From Actinopolymorpha alba DSM 45243 (GTDB taxonomy: Bacteria; Actinomycetota; Actinomycetes; Propionibacteriales; Actinopolymorphaceae): a stretch of DNA of 64,000 nucleotides. Position 1 is the stretch's first letter. Each line of letters opens with the position of its first letter. The notes beneath the pieces are model-generated. The model was not told the origin of the DNA, did not search any database, and saw nothing but the letters and a program-made list of their open reading frames with translations. Made by a program: the position numbers and the translations under genes. Positions 49,923 to 57,505 of the stretch are shown here, in pieces. The DNA lies in NCBI RefSeq assembly GCF_000373925.1, contig NZ_KB892743.1, positions 1 to 64,000 of the forward strand, in the 5' to 3' direction.

Positions 49923-50801
49923 TTACTTGAGCAGCCGCGACAGCCGGCGGTCTGCGAGCGGCTTGCCGCCGGTCTGGCAGGTCGGGCAGTACTGCAGGCT
50001 CGAGTCCGCGAAGGACACCTCCCGCACCGTGTCACCGCAGACGGGGCACGGCTGGCCGGTCCTGCCGTGGACCGCGAGGTTGGTCTTCTTCTCCGACTTG
50101 AGGTCCTTGGCGGCAAGGCCCCGGGAGCGTTCGGCCGCGTCGGTCAGGACCTCCTGGATGACGGTGTGCAGCGTCGTGCTCTCCGCATCGCTCAGACCGC
50201 TGGCCGGCTTGAACGGCGAGAGCCGGGCGGCGTGGAGGATCTCGTCGGAGTAGGCATTGCCGATCCCGGCGATCCGGGCCTGGTCGGTGAGGATGCCCTT
50301 GATCTGCGCCCGGCCGGCGGCTCGCAGGATCTCGCGGAGCCGGTCGACGGTGAAGTCGGCGCCGAGCGGGTCGGGGCCGAGCCGCGCCACGCCAGGCACC
50401 TCAGACGAATCGGCTACGACGTAGCACGCGAGCCGCTTCTGGGTGCCCGCCTCGGTGAGGTCGAAGCCGACACCGTCCCCCAGGTGGACGCGGAGCGCGA
50501 GCGGACCCTTTCCGGGCCGCGGCGGCTTCTCGGCGAGCGAGGTGCTCCAGCGCAACCAGCCGGCGCGGGCCAAGTGGACGAGGAAGTGAAGATCAGCGGC
50601 GCCGTCCCCGGTCATCGTGAGGTCGAGGAACTTTCCGTGCCGCCCGACAGCCGCGATCGTGCGGCCGGTCAGCGCCTGGATGGGTGGTTGGAACGTCTTG
50701 AGCGCGCTGATGGCCATGACGTCCACGCGTTCGACGGTGCGGCCGACGGCCTCCGTACGCAGGAACCCGGCCAATGCTTCGACCTCGGGCAGCTCAGGCA
50801 T
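49923..50801 (-). CDS. Fpg/Nei-family DNA glycosylase/AP lyase
   Basis: This 292-aa repair enzyme begins MPELPEVEALAGFLRTEAVG, where Pro2 is the catalytic nucleophile and Glu3 its partner after Met removal. The helix-two-turn-helix is at about residues 165-195 (IKGILTDQARIAGIGNAYSD). A C-terminal zinc finger is CPVCGDTVREVSFADSSLQ, then CPTC. It excises oxidised bases and cleaves the resulting abasic site. The insertion and lysine-rich region (AAKDLKSEKKTNLAVHGR) place it nearer actinobacterial Fpg-like paralogues than the canonical MutM. It stands alone, divergent from 50944. Confidence 0.93.
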   Translation of the reverse strand: MPELPEVEALAGFLRTEAVGRTVERVDVMAISALKTFQPPIQALTGRTIAAVGRHGKFLDLTMTGDGAADLHFLVHLARAGWLRWSTSLAEKPPRPGKGPLALRVHLGDGVGFDLTEAGTQKRLACYVVADSSEVPGVARLGPDPLGADFTVDRLREILRAAGRAQIKGILTDQARIAGIGNAYSDEILHAARLSPFKPASGLSDAESTTLHTVIQEVLTDAAERSRGLAAKDLKSEKKTNLAVHGRTGQPCPVCGDTVREVSFADSSLQYCPTCQTGGKPLADRRLSRLLK

Positions 50802-50943
50802 GCGCCTATCCTCCCCCGCGAACCCACCTAGCGGAAGGATGGCGGAACGGGCGCCGGCAGGAGACGGGTCGATACCCGGTCAGACACCGTCAATGCTGAG
50901 GAAACCTGTTCGGATCCTTGATCTTCGGGGCATGATCGGTGGT

Positions 50944-51282
50944 ATGTCCGACGTCACCACGCTGCCGGTCCACGGCGAGGTGTTCCTCGATGCGAGGGGT
51001 GACGACCGTTCGCTGCGGGTCAACTGGCACCGCCAGGGGGGTCCCGACGGCATCGTCGTGCTCTCCCTCTGGAGGGAGGGCACCTGCGTGGGGACGTTCC
51101 GCCTCCGCGCCCGCGATGTGCCGCTCCTGATCGACGTACTCGCCCGCGGCGTCCAGCCGTTCGCCACCCACGGCGCGCACGCGGACTATGGCGCCCACGC
51201 GGACTACAGCACTCACGCGGACTACAGCGCGCCGGCATACGGCCCACCGAACACCGCCGGCGCCGACAACCTCAGCGCCTGA
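50944..51282 (+). CDS. Small protein with C-terminal HADY repeats
   Basis: Start ATG 50944 (MSDVTTLPVHGEVFLDARGD) or ATG 50932; 112 aa. The first 80 residues look like a compact beta-rich domain (LRVNWHRQGGPDGIVVLSLW, GTFRLRARDVPLLIDVL). The tail holds AHADYG, AHADYS and THADYS, encoded by three 18-bp repeats. Its last 61 bp overlap the convergent aat gene on the other strand. No known family is recognised; the head resembles small actinobacterial proteins of unknown function. Confidence 0.7.
   Translation: MSDVTTLPVHGEVFLDARGDDRSLRVNWHRQGGPDGIVVLSLWREGTCVGTFRLRARDVPLLIDVLARGVQPFATHGAHADYGAHADYSTHADYSAPAYGPPNTAGADNLSA
51175..51228 (+). repeat. Three 18-bp coding tandem repeats (HADY)
   Basis: Units 51175-51192, 51193-51210 and 51211-51228 share CACGCGGACTA and encode xHADYx. 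They occur only in this gene. Confidence 0.9.
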
Positions 51283-51914
51283 TCCAGCATCCGGAGGTAC
51301 TCCTCCCGCGACACCTCGACCGCACCAAGCGACGCCAGGTGGGGCGTGCGCCACTGCAGGTCGAGCAACCGGCGGTCGGCGTCATCGGCGGCGAGCAACT
51401 CGACCAGCCCGACGAGCGCGACCTTCGACCCGTCCCGCTCCCGGTGGAACATCGACTCGCCGGCGAAGAGCCCGCCGATCGCAACGCCGTAGAGTCCACC
51501 GGCGAGCTGGCCCTCGGGTGTCCAGGCCTCGACCGAATGGGCCCAGCCAAGCTCGTGGAGGCGTTCGTACGCCGCGATGATCTCGGGCGTGATCCAGCCG
51601 CCCGGCCGCTTGGGGTCGGCGCAGGCGCGGATCACCTCGTCGAAGACCGTGTCGACCCGGATCGTGAACCGCCGGCACGCCTGCCGCAGCGACCGCGAGA
51701 CGCGGATGCCGTCGATGGGCAGGATGCCGCGCCGCAGGGGTGACCACCACGGCATCGGTCCGGTCCGCCGGAGCGGCATCGGGAAGATGCCCTGACGGTA
51801 CGCGGCGATGAGAGTGGTGGGTTCGAGGTCGGCGCCGTGGCCCACCAGGTCCCCGTGGCCCGCGAGTAGGGGCGACGGGAACTCCCATCGGGTCGGCGGC
51901 ATGTCGGTCGGCAC
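51222..51914 (-). CDS. aat: Leucyl/phenylalanyl-tRNA-protein transferase
   Basis: This enzyme transfers Leu or Phe from tRNA to N-terminal Arg/Lys of proteins (the N-degron pathway feeding ClpAP/ClpS). Start GTG 51914 (VPTDMPPTRWEF) or ATG 51902; 230 aa, normal length. Conserved blocks are IAAYRQGIFPMPL, WWSPLRRGILPIDGIRVSRS, ITPEIIAAYERLHELGWAHS, EAWTPEGQLAGGLYGVAIGG and FAGESMFHRERDGSKVALVG. The frame extending to 51977 lacks homologous content. The 3' end overlaps the HADY gene, so transcription is convergent. Confidence 0.94.
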   Translation of the reverse strand: MPTDMPPTRWEFPSPLLAGHGDLVGHGADLEPTTLIAAYRQGIFPMPLRRTGPMPWWSPLRRGILPIDGIRVSRSLRQACRRFTIRVDTVFDEVIRACADPKRPGGWITPEIIAAYERLHELGWAHSVEAWTPEGQLAGGLYGVAIGGLFAGESMFHRERDGSKVALVGLVELLAADDADRRLLDLQWRTPHLASLGAVEVSREEYLRMLDQALRLSAPAVFGGPYAGAL

Positions 51915-52110
51915 AGAAACCAATCCTGCCGGAGCGCTCAGACAAACGGGGGCGCTGCGGCCGCCGCGCCGCTGCACTTTGAGGCTTGTTCAAAAGCCCG
52001 TGCCGGATGGCTTGCTGCGCCCTGGTCCGAGCGGAGGCCGACGTGTGGGGCTTGGCGCCGATGTGGTGGCCGGGGCAATCCATGCTCGCTTCGGCATGAG
52101 TGCGTGCGCT

Positions 52111-52161
52111 ACTTGTCCGAAGGTTCTCCGCGTGGGAGGGGTGTCGATCCTTCGGACAAGT
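52111..52161. repeat. 13-bp perfect inverted repeat hairpin
   Basis: ACTTGTCCGAAGG (52111-52123) and CCTTCGGACAAGT (52149-52161) are perfect complements around a 25-base loop. Confidence 0.8.
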
Positions 52162-52398
52162 CTGCGATCCCTCACCACGGCGGCCTGTTGTCTCGCGTAC
52201 CAGACGGCTTGCGGTGTATCTCAGCATCCGAGCCGACTGGGTGTACGCGATGTGAGACAGCGCGGACCTCGCGTGGCAAGTCGTCACCAGGCAAGGCAAA
52301 TTGAGCGTGCTTCGTGGGGAAATGCCGCGTGAGGTCCCGCCCGTCTCAAATGGCCTACACCTGATCGTTCCAAATACTGAGAAACCGGGCGGCAAGCC

Positions 52399-52450
52399 CG
52401 GGTTGTCATAGGAATGTCGGCTAAGGGACCGAGAAACCTATGACAACCCG
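52399..52450. mobile_element. 52-bp mini-element with IS1182-like ends
   Basis: CGGGTTGTCATAGG (52399-52412) and CCTATGACAACCCG (52437-52450) are 14-bp perfect inverted repeats with a 24-base centre. The left half plus centre aligns with the IS end at 256-292, including TCGGCTAAG followed by GGACC. This suggests a miniature derivative made of little more than the two IS ends. Confidence 0.6.
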
Positions 52451-52537
52451 ACCAGTCCAAAGGGCTTGTCTCGTACCGTGGGCAGACCTGAAGACGCCCT
52501 CGCCTCCACATCGTCGCCAAGCCCACGTCGGCCGCCG

Positions 52538-52575
52538 CTCGGGCCAGGCACAGCAACTCGGGCCAGGCACAGCAA
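52538..52575 (+). repeat. 19-bp tandem duplication
   Basis: CTCGGGCCAGGCACAGCAA occurs twice in direct tandem (52538-52556 and 52557-52575) inside the right arm of the large inverted repeat. The left arm has only one version, so this is a local duplication. Confidence 0.9.
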
Positions 52576-52786
52576 ACTGTCGGGCGCGACCGGGTTTTGG
52601 ATAGGCCTCAGCCTCCGTGCGTGAAGGTCAGTGCGCCGGTGGTCGTACTCGCCGGCCGAGCCCGAGCCCGAACGACTCTCGGCGGCGGCCACCAAAGCCA
52701 CGATCCGGACAGCCAGGCTCGAACGGTCCGGGAAAGACGTATGGTTCGTGACAGATCCCCGGCGCCAGATGGGACAGGTGTCGACT

Positions 52787-53467
52787 ATGCCAGTAGGAAA
52801 GATGGTGGCGCGCGGCCTCGCACCGATGGTCCGCCAGATGGCTCCGCGAGCGGCCGCTGGTCTCTTCCGGTCCGTTCTCGACGCCGCGATCGACGGCCGC
52901 GGACGCTTCCCCGGCGCGATCGCCGTGGCCGACCGCCACCTCTCCCGGGCGGACGGTAACCACGTCATGGCGGCGAACGACATCGTGGAGCAGCATGTCC
53001 GGCTGGCCGGCGCCCAGGGGTTCGTCACGAGCCTCGGCGGTTTCGCCGTCATGGCGGTCGCCCTCCCGGCCAACGTCACGGGTCTCGCCGTCCTGCAGTC
53101 CCGGATGGTCGCGGCGATCGCGCACCTCCGGGCGTACGACCTGTCCGATCCGCGCGTCCGCACCGCCGTCACCGCCTGCCTGCTCGGCGAGGATGCGATC
53201 GACGAGCTCATCACGAAAGGCGCCCTGCCTGCCACGCCGCTGGCCATCGCGACCGCCCCGGTCCATGACCCCACCCTTGACAACCGCGTCGCCGCCGAAC
53301 TCGGGACAATCCTCACCGCGCGGGTCGGCGGCAAGCGTCTCGGTCTCACCGTGAGCCGCCGGATTCCGCTGGTGGGTGGCGGCGTCGGTGCTGTCGTGGA
53401 CGCCGTGTCGACGTACCGTGTAGGCCGGTACGCGCAGGGTGAATTGCCCCCTCGTCGTTCGGTATAA
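52787..53467 (+). CDS. EcsC-family protein
   Basis: I use ATG 52787 (MPVGKMVARGLAPMVRQMAP), with GGACAGGTG upstream, giving 226 aa; ATG 52769 is an alternative. EcsC-type features are the helical N-terminus, AAIDGRGRFPGAIAVADRHL, GGFAVMAVALPANVTGLAVL (a hydrophobic helical hairpin), MVAAIAHLRAYDLSDPRVRT and the Gly-rich IPLVGGGVGAVVDAVSTYRV near the end. EcsC proteins are membrane-associated and of unclear function. It is monocistronic beside the repeat-rich region. Confidence 0.85.
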   Translation: MPVGKMVARGLAPMVRQMAPRAAAGLFRSVLDAAIDGRGRFPGAIAVADRHLSRADGNHVMAANDIVEQHVRLAGAQGFVTSLGGFAVMAVALPANVTGLAVLQSRMVAAIAHLRAYDLSDPRVRTAVTACLLGEDAIDELITKGALPATPLAIATAPVHDPTLDNRVAAELGTILTARVGGKRLGLTVSRRIPLVGGGVGAVVDAVSTYRVGRYAQGELPPRRSV

Positions 53468-53547
53468 CGACGTTCGTTCGGCATCTCGAACAAGTCCGGT
53501 ATTGGCAAGCGCCTTCCCTCAAGGGCATCCGGCGCCTTACGCTGCCG

Positions 53548-53560
53548 CAACGTTTCGTTG
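53548..53560. promoter_or_regulatory. Inverted repeat upstream of the sugar ABC operon
   Basis: CAACG-TTT-CGTTG lies about 100 bp before the solute-binding protein start. Carbohydrate ABC operons of this type are often controlled by LacI- or GntR-type repressors binding such sites; no such regulator is in the window. Confidence 0.35.
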
Positions 53561-53660
53561 ACGGCACGTCAGTCACGAGCGCGCACGCGCTTGCTCGGAG
53601 CTCACCCACTCCGGCCGGCACGCTTCCCCGACCCGCAGAGCGAATGAAACGAGGTGAACC

Positions 53661-54938
53661 ATGGCGCCCACCCGACGCGCGTTTCTTGCGGCGGCCTCTG
53701 GACTCCTCGGTACCGCACTCCTCGGCACCTCTGGGTGCGGCCGAGGGTCTTATCTGACTCCCGAAGGCACCCTGAGTCTGTGGTACTGGAATCGATCGAT
53801 CAGTGACACTCTTCTCGGCAAGGCTCCCAAGGCGGTAGGCGTCCCTTTCGTCCCGCAGAAGATTGGCAGCGACTACAAGTCGAAGTTCCTGACCAGCCTC
53901 GCCGGGCGCGCGTACGTTCCCGACATCGTGGGCCTCAACGACGACGTCGCGACGTACTTCCCGAACTCCGATGAGTTCATCGACCTCTACGAACTGGGCG
54001 CAAAGGACGTCGAGTCGGAATATCTCCAATGGAAGTGGGCCCGAGGCGTCACACCCGAGGGCAGGATGATCGGCTTCCCGATGGACACCGGTCCGACCGC
54101 CCTCTTCTACCGTCCAGACCTCTTCGAACAGGCGGGACTGCCGACCGAGCCCGACGAGGTGGCGGCGAAGCTGGACACCTGGGAGGCCTACCTCGAGGCC
54201 GGCTCCCAACTGGTGGAAGCGTTGCCGAAAACCAAGATGCTTCCCAACATCCCTTCGACGGTCTACACCCAGGCCCTCGCCCAGCAGGCCACCCGCTACC
54301 TGGACGAAAAGAACAAGTTCATCGGCGACGGGCCGCAGGTCAAGCAGGCGTGGGACCTCGCTGTCGAAGCGAACCGAAGGAAGCTCAGCGCCAACGCCGA
54401 CGACTGGTCGACCGACTGGAACGCCGCCATGTCGACCGGTCGGATCGCCACCTTCGTCGGAGCCGTGTGGGCGGGTCAGATCCTTTCCGACGGCGCCAAC
54501 GACACGAAGGGCAAGTGGCGGGTCTGCCGCGCGCCCGGCGGAGCTGGGAATGCCGGCGGATCCTTCCTCGGCATCACGAAGTACTGCCGGGACCCGGAAG
54601 CCGCGTTCAAGGTGATCAGCTGGCTGCAGTCGCCGGAGAACCAACTCGTCTACGGCCTGAACGAGATGAAGCTCTACCCTGCGGCGATCTCCTCTATTGA
54701 GGACCCGCGTGGTCAGCACAAGGACCCGTTCTTTGGCGGGCAGGTCAGCAACGATGTCTTCGCGACTTCCGCCAAGGAGGTCAAACCGGTCTATCTCAGT
54801 CCGTACGACAACGTGATCAACCCGGCGTTCATCAGCGAACTCACCAACGTCTGGAGTGCCGGCAAGAACCCGGATGCGGCCTGGAATGACGCCCTCACCG
54901 AAGTCAACCGGCAACTCTCGCACCTGGGGTTGATCTGA
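53661..54938 (+). CDS. Carbohydrate ABC transporter solute-binding lipoprotein
   Basis: This 425-aa family-1 extracellular solute-binding protein starts at ATG 53661 behind ACGAGGTGAA. The signal APTRRAFLAAASGLLGTALL has a twin-arginine motif and ends in a lipobox (LLGTSGC), so it is likely exported folded and lipid-anchored. Mature-domain motifs include TLSLWYWNRSIS, VPDIVGLNDDVATYF, GFPMDTGPTALFYRPDLFE, GGSFLGITKYCRDPEAAFKV and NVWSAGKNPDAAWNDALTEV. It delivers an oligosaccharide to the two permeases encoded next. No ATPase gene follows; a shared MsiK-type ATPase is usual for actinobacteria. Confidence 0.93.
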   Translation: MAPTRRAFLAAASGLLGTALLGTSGCGRGSYLTPEGTLSLWYWNRSISDTLLGKAPKAVGVPFVPQKIGSDYKSKFLTSLAGRAYVPDIVGLNDDVATYFPNSDEFIDLYELGAKDVESEYLQWKWARGVTPEGRMIGFPMDTGPTALFYRPDLFEQAGLPTEPDEVAAKLDTWEAYLEAGSQLVEALPKTKMLPNIPSTVYTQALAQQATRYLDEKNKFIGDGPQVKQAWDLAVEANRRKLSANADDWSTDWNAAMSTGRIATFVGAVWAGQILSDGANDTKGKWRVCRAPGGAGNAGGSFLGITKYCRDPEAAFKVISWLQSPENQLVYGLNEMKLYPAAISSIEDPRGQHKDPFFGGQVSNDVFATSAKEVKPVYLSPYDNVINPAFISELTNVWSAGKNPDAAWNDALTEVNRQLSHLGLI

Positions 54939-54939
54939 C

Positions 54940-55908
54940 ATGGCCACGACATCTATCGCCGCCAACGCCGGAAAAGACCCCGGAGCAGCCGCTCGCGCGG
55001 CCACCGGGCGCAAGCGTTCCGAGTACTTCTCGCTCTATCTGGCGATCTCGCCGTTCTATATCCTCTTTGCGGTCTTCGGGCTCTTCCCGATCCTGTTCTC
55101 GGCTTACCTGTCGTTCCAGAGCTGGAACGGCATCGGCGATATGAAGTTCGTCGGGTTCGCTCAGTATCAGTTCATGCTCTCCGACCAGTTCTTCTGGAAG
55201 TCGATCGTCAACACCTTCCAGATCTGGTTCATCTCGACGATCCCGATGCTGTTCTTCGCGCTCGTCATCGCTTTCATGCTGAACCAGCAGATGCTCCGGG
55301 GTAGGAGCGCCTACCGGATCGCCTACTTCATTCCCAACGTGACCTCAATCGTGGCGATCGCGATCATTTTCGGGTCAATCTTCAGCAATCAGTTCGGCCT
55401 GATCAACGCCGGTCTGCAGGCGATCGGGGCGGACTCGATCGAGTGGTTGAACACTCCGTGGGGAATCAAGATCGCCATCGCCGCCATGGTGATCTGGCGC
55501 TGGACCGGATACAACGCCATCATCTACCTGGCCGGCCTGCAGGCGATCCCCACTGAGCTCTACGAAGCCGCGCGAGTTGACGGTGCGAGTTGGGTGCAGG
55601 TGTTCTTCCGGATCACCATTCCGATGCTCCGGCCGATCATCCTCTTCACGGTGATCACCTCGACGATCGGCGGTATGCAGCTCTTCGCCGAGCCGCAGGT
55701 GCTGGTCGGTAACAGCGGCGGTCCAGGCAACGAGGGCCAGACGATGGTGCTCTACCTCTACGAGCAGGCGTTCATCAAGAATCAGTTCGGCTACGGAGCC
55801 GCGATCGGGTGGGGGCTCTTCGTCATCATGATCCTCTTCTCGCTCATCAACTGGCGGCTCGTCCAGGGCGCGGGCACCCGCGGTCTTCGGAGAGGAGCGC
55901 GCGCATGA
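54940..55908 (+). CDS. Carbohydrate ABC transporter permease (MalF/UgpA type)
   Basis: This 322-aa permease starts at ATG 54940, one base after the binding-protein stop. Six to seven membrane helices are seen (YLAISPFYILFAVFGLFPIL; FISTIPMLFFALVIAFML). The cytosolic EAA loop reads YEAARVDGASWVQVFFRITI and docks the ATPase. Its start is coupled to the binding protein and its stop overlaps the second permease by ATGA. Confidence 0.95.
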   Translation: MATTSIAANAGKDPGAAARAATGRKRSEYFSLYLAISPFYILFAVFGLFPILFSAYLSFQSWNGIGDMKFVGFAQYQFMLSDQFFWKSIVNTFQIWFISTIPMLFFALVIAFMLNQQMLRGRSAYRIAYFIPNVTSIVAIAIIFGSIFSNQFGLINAGLQAIGADSIEWLNTPWGIKIAIAAMVIWRWTGYNAIIYLAGLQAIPTELYEAARVDGASWVQVFFRITIPMLRPIILFTVITSTIGGMQLFAEPQVLVGNSGGPGNEGQTMVLYLYEQAFIKNQFGYGAAIGWGLFVIMILFSLINWRLVQGAGTRGLRRGARA

Positions 55909-56741
55909 ACCCCGTGACCGCGCAGCGCATCAGAAGCACCATCACCCATCTCCTGCTCCTGGCAGGCGTCGCCATCTCGATCTTCCCGTTCTACTGGATG
56001 TTCGTGATGGCGAGCCGGACGACGACGGATGTCTTCAAGTACCCTCCGGAGCTCCTTCCAGGGACACATCTGCTGGAGAACATCCGGAAGATCTTCGACA
56101 ACATCGACATGGTGGGCTCGACGTTCAACACGCTCGTGGTCGCGCTCGCGACGACCGTGCTCGTGTTGTTCTTCGACTCGATCGCGGCGTTCGCGTTCGC
56201 GAAGTACGAGTTCCCGGGGAAGAACATCCTGTTCGTCGTCCTGCTGGCGACATTCATGATTCCGTCGCAGCTGTCGACGGTGCCGTCGTTCATCGTGATG
56301 GCGAACCTTGGCTGGGTTGGCTCCCTGTGGGCACTCATCATTCCCGGTGCGGTGAACGCGTTCGGCATCTTCCTGCTCCGGCAGTACGCACAGGGCGCGA
56401 TCCCGTCTGATCTACTGGACGCGGCCCGCATCGATGGTTGCAACTTCTGGCAGCAGTACCGCAATGTCGCGTTGCCGCTGCTCCGGCCGGCACTGGCGTT
56501 CCTTGGAATCTTCACGTTCATCGGCACCTGGAACGATTACCTCTGGCCGCTGGTCGTGCTGATCGATCCCGAGAAGGTGACGCTCCAGGTGGCGCTGTCG
56601 CAGATGAAGGGCCTCTTCACCACGGACTACAGCATGGTGATGGCCGGGACACTGCTCGCCGTGATCCCGCTGATCATCGTGTTCTTCATCGGTGCCCGGC
56701 AGTTCCTGTCCGACCTCGCGGCGGGAGCGCTCAAGCAGTAG
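55905..56741 (+). CDS. Carbohydrate ABC transporter permease (MalG/UgpE type)
   Basis: This 278-aa permease starts at ATG 55905, overlapping the first permease's stop and preceded by AGAGGAG. It has six membrane helices beginning THLLLLAGVAISIFPFYWMF and an EAA loop DAARIDGCNFWQQYRNVALP. It forms the heterodimeric channel with the preceding permease. It is followed by a hairpin terminator shared with the convergent response-regulator gene. Confidence 0.95.
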   Translation: MNPVTAQRIRSTITHLLLLAGVAISIFPFYWMFVMASRTTTDVFKYPPELLPGTHLLENIRKIFDNIDMVGSTFNTLVVALATTVLVLFFDSIAAFAFAKYEFPGKNILFVVLLATFMIPSQLSTVPSFIVMANLGWVGSLWALIIPGAVNAFGIFLLRQYAQGAIPSDLLDAARIDGCNFWQQYRNVALPLLRPALAFLGIFTFIGTWNDYLWPLVVLIDPEKVTLQVALSQMKGLFTTDYSMVMAGTLLAVIPLIIVFFIGARQFLSDLAAGALKQ

Positions 56742-56786
56742 GGCACAGCATCGAACACCAGCGGCGACCTCCCGTCGCCGTCCGGC

Positions 56787-56822
56787 CTGGGCTGGCGTGA
56801 GACCTACCTCGCGCCAGCCCAG
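56787..56822. terminator. Bidirectional hairpin terminator
   Basis: CTGGGCTGGCG and CGCCAGCCCAG form an 11-bp perfect stem with a 14-base loop between converging genes ending at 56741 and 56840. A smaller stem GGCGAC/GTCGCC lies just before it. Confidence 0.8.
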
Positions 56823-56839
56823 CTGTCGTTGAAAGAGCC

Positions 56840-57505
56840 TCAGCTCAGCCAGCCGGGACGCACCAGGCCGGCTTCGTACGCGTACACCACCAGCTGGGCC
56901 CGGTCACGTGCGCCGAGCTTGATCATCGCGCGGCTCACGTGGGTTTTGGCGGTCGCAGGGCTCACGACCAACCGCCCGGCGATCTCGACGTTCGACAGTC
57001 CCTCGGCGACCAGGGCAAGGACCTCCCGCTCGCGTTCGGTCAGGGCGCCGAGGTCTGGTAGGCCGACCGGTGCCTTCGACCGGCTCGCGAACTCCGCGAT
57101 CAGCCGTCGGGTGACCCCGGGAGACAACAGCGCGTCCCCGGAGGCCACCGACCGCACGCCCCGCAGCAGCTCCACCGGCTCGGTGTCCTTGACCAGGAAG
57201 CCGCTCGCACCTGTCCGCAACGCCTCGAAAAGGTACTCGTCCAGGTCGAACGTCGTCAGTATCACCACGTGGACCTCCGCCAGCTCGGGGTCGGTGACCA
57301 GCTGGCGGGTCGCCTCCAAGCCGTCCACGCCAGGCATCCGGATGTCCATGAGGACCACGTCGGGCCGCAGCGACCTGGTCACGGCCACCGCCTCGGCCCC
57401 GTCACCCGCCTCGCCGACCACCTCGATGTCGGGCTCGGCGTCCAGCAGAGAACGAAACCCGGCGCGTACCAGCGCCTGGTCGTCGGCGAGTACGACGCGG
57501 ATCAT
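56840..57505 (-). CDS. NarL/LuxR-family response regulator
   Basis: This 221-aa regulator (MIRVVLADDQALVRAGFRSL) has a receiver domain with acidic pocket Asp8-Asp9, the phosphoacceptor Asp54 in VVLMDIRMPG, Thr in VVILTTFD and Lys in GFLVKDTEP. The C-terminal LuxR-type HTH is LTEREREVLALVAEGLSNVE, then RLVVSPATAKTHVSRAMIKL. Its start overlaps the kinase stop by 4 bp, making a classical actinobacterial two-component pair. Targets unknown. Confidence 0.95.
   Translation of the reverse strand: MIRVVLADDQALVRAGFRSLLDAEPDIEVVGEAGDGAEAVAVTRSLRPDVVLMDIRMPGVDGLEATRQLVTDPELAEVHVVILTTFDLDEYLFEALRTGASGFLVKDTEPVELLRGVRSVASGDALLSPGVTRRLIAEFASRSKAPVGLPDLGALTEREREVLALVAEGLSNVEIAGRLVVSPATAKTHVSRAMIKLGARDRAQLVVYAYEAGLVRPGWLS

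Larger units (their letters stand above)
51978..52612. mobile_element. Degenerate nested inverted-repeat element, about 635 bp, no gene
   Basis: The two ends are imperfect inverted repeats of about 85 bp. The left arm (about 51978-52064), reverse-complemented, reads CCACATCGGCGCCAAGCCC and on through GTCGGCCTCCGCTCGG; the right arm (about 52506-52612) reads CCACATCGTCGCCAAGCCC, then GTCGGCCGCCGCTCGG. Inside lie two hairpins (52111-52161 and 52399-52450). No convincing gene is present between aat and 52787. It looks like a non-autonomous mobile element or a decayed insertion with later insertions inside it. Confidence 0.6.
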
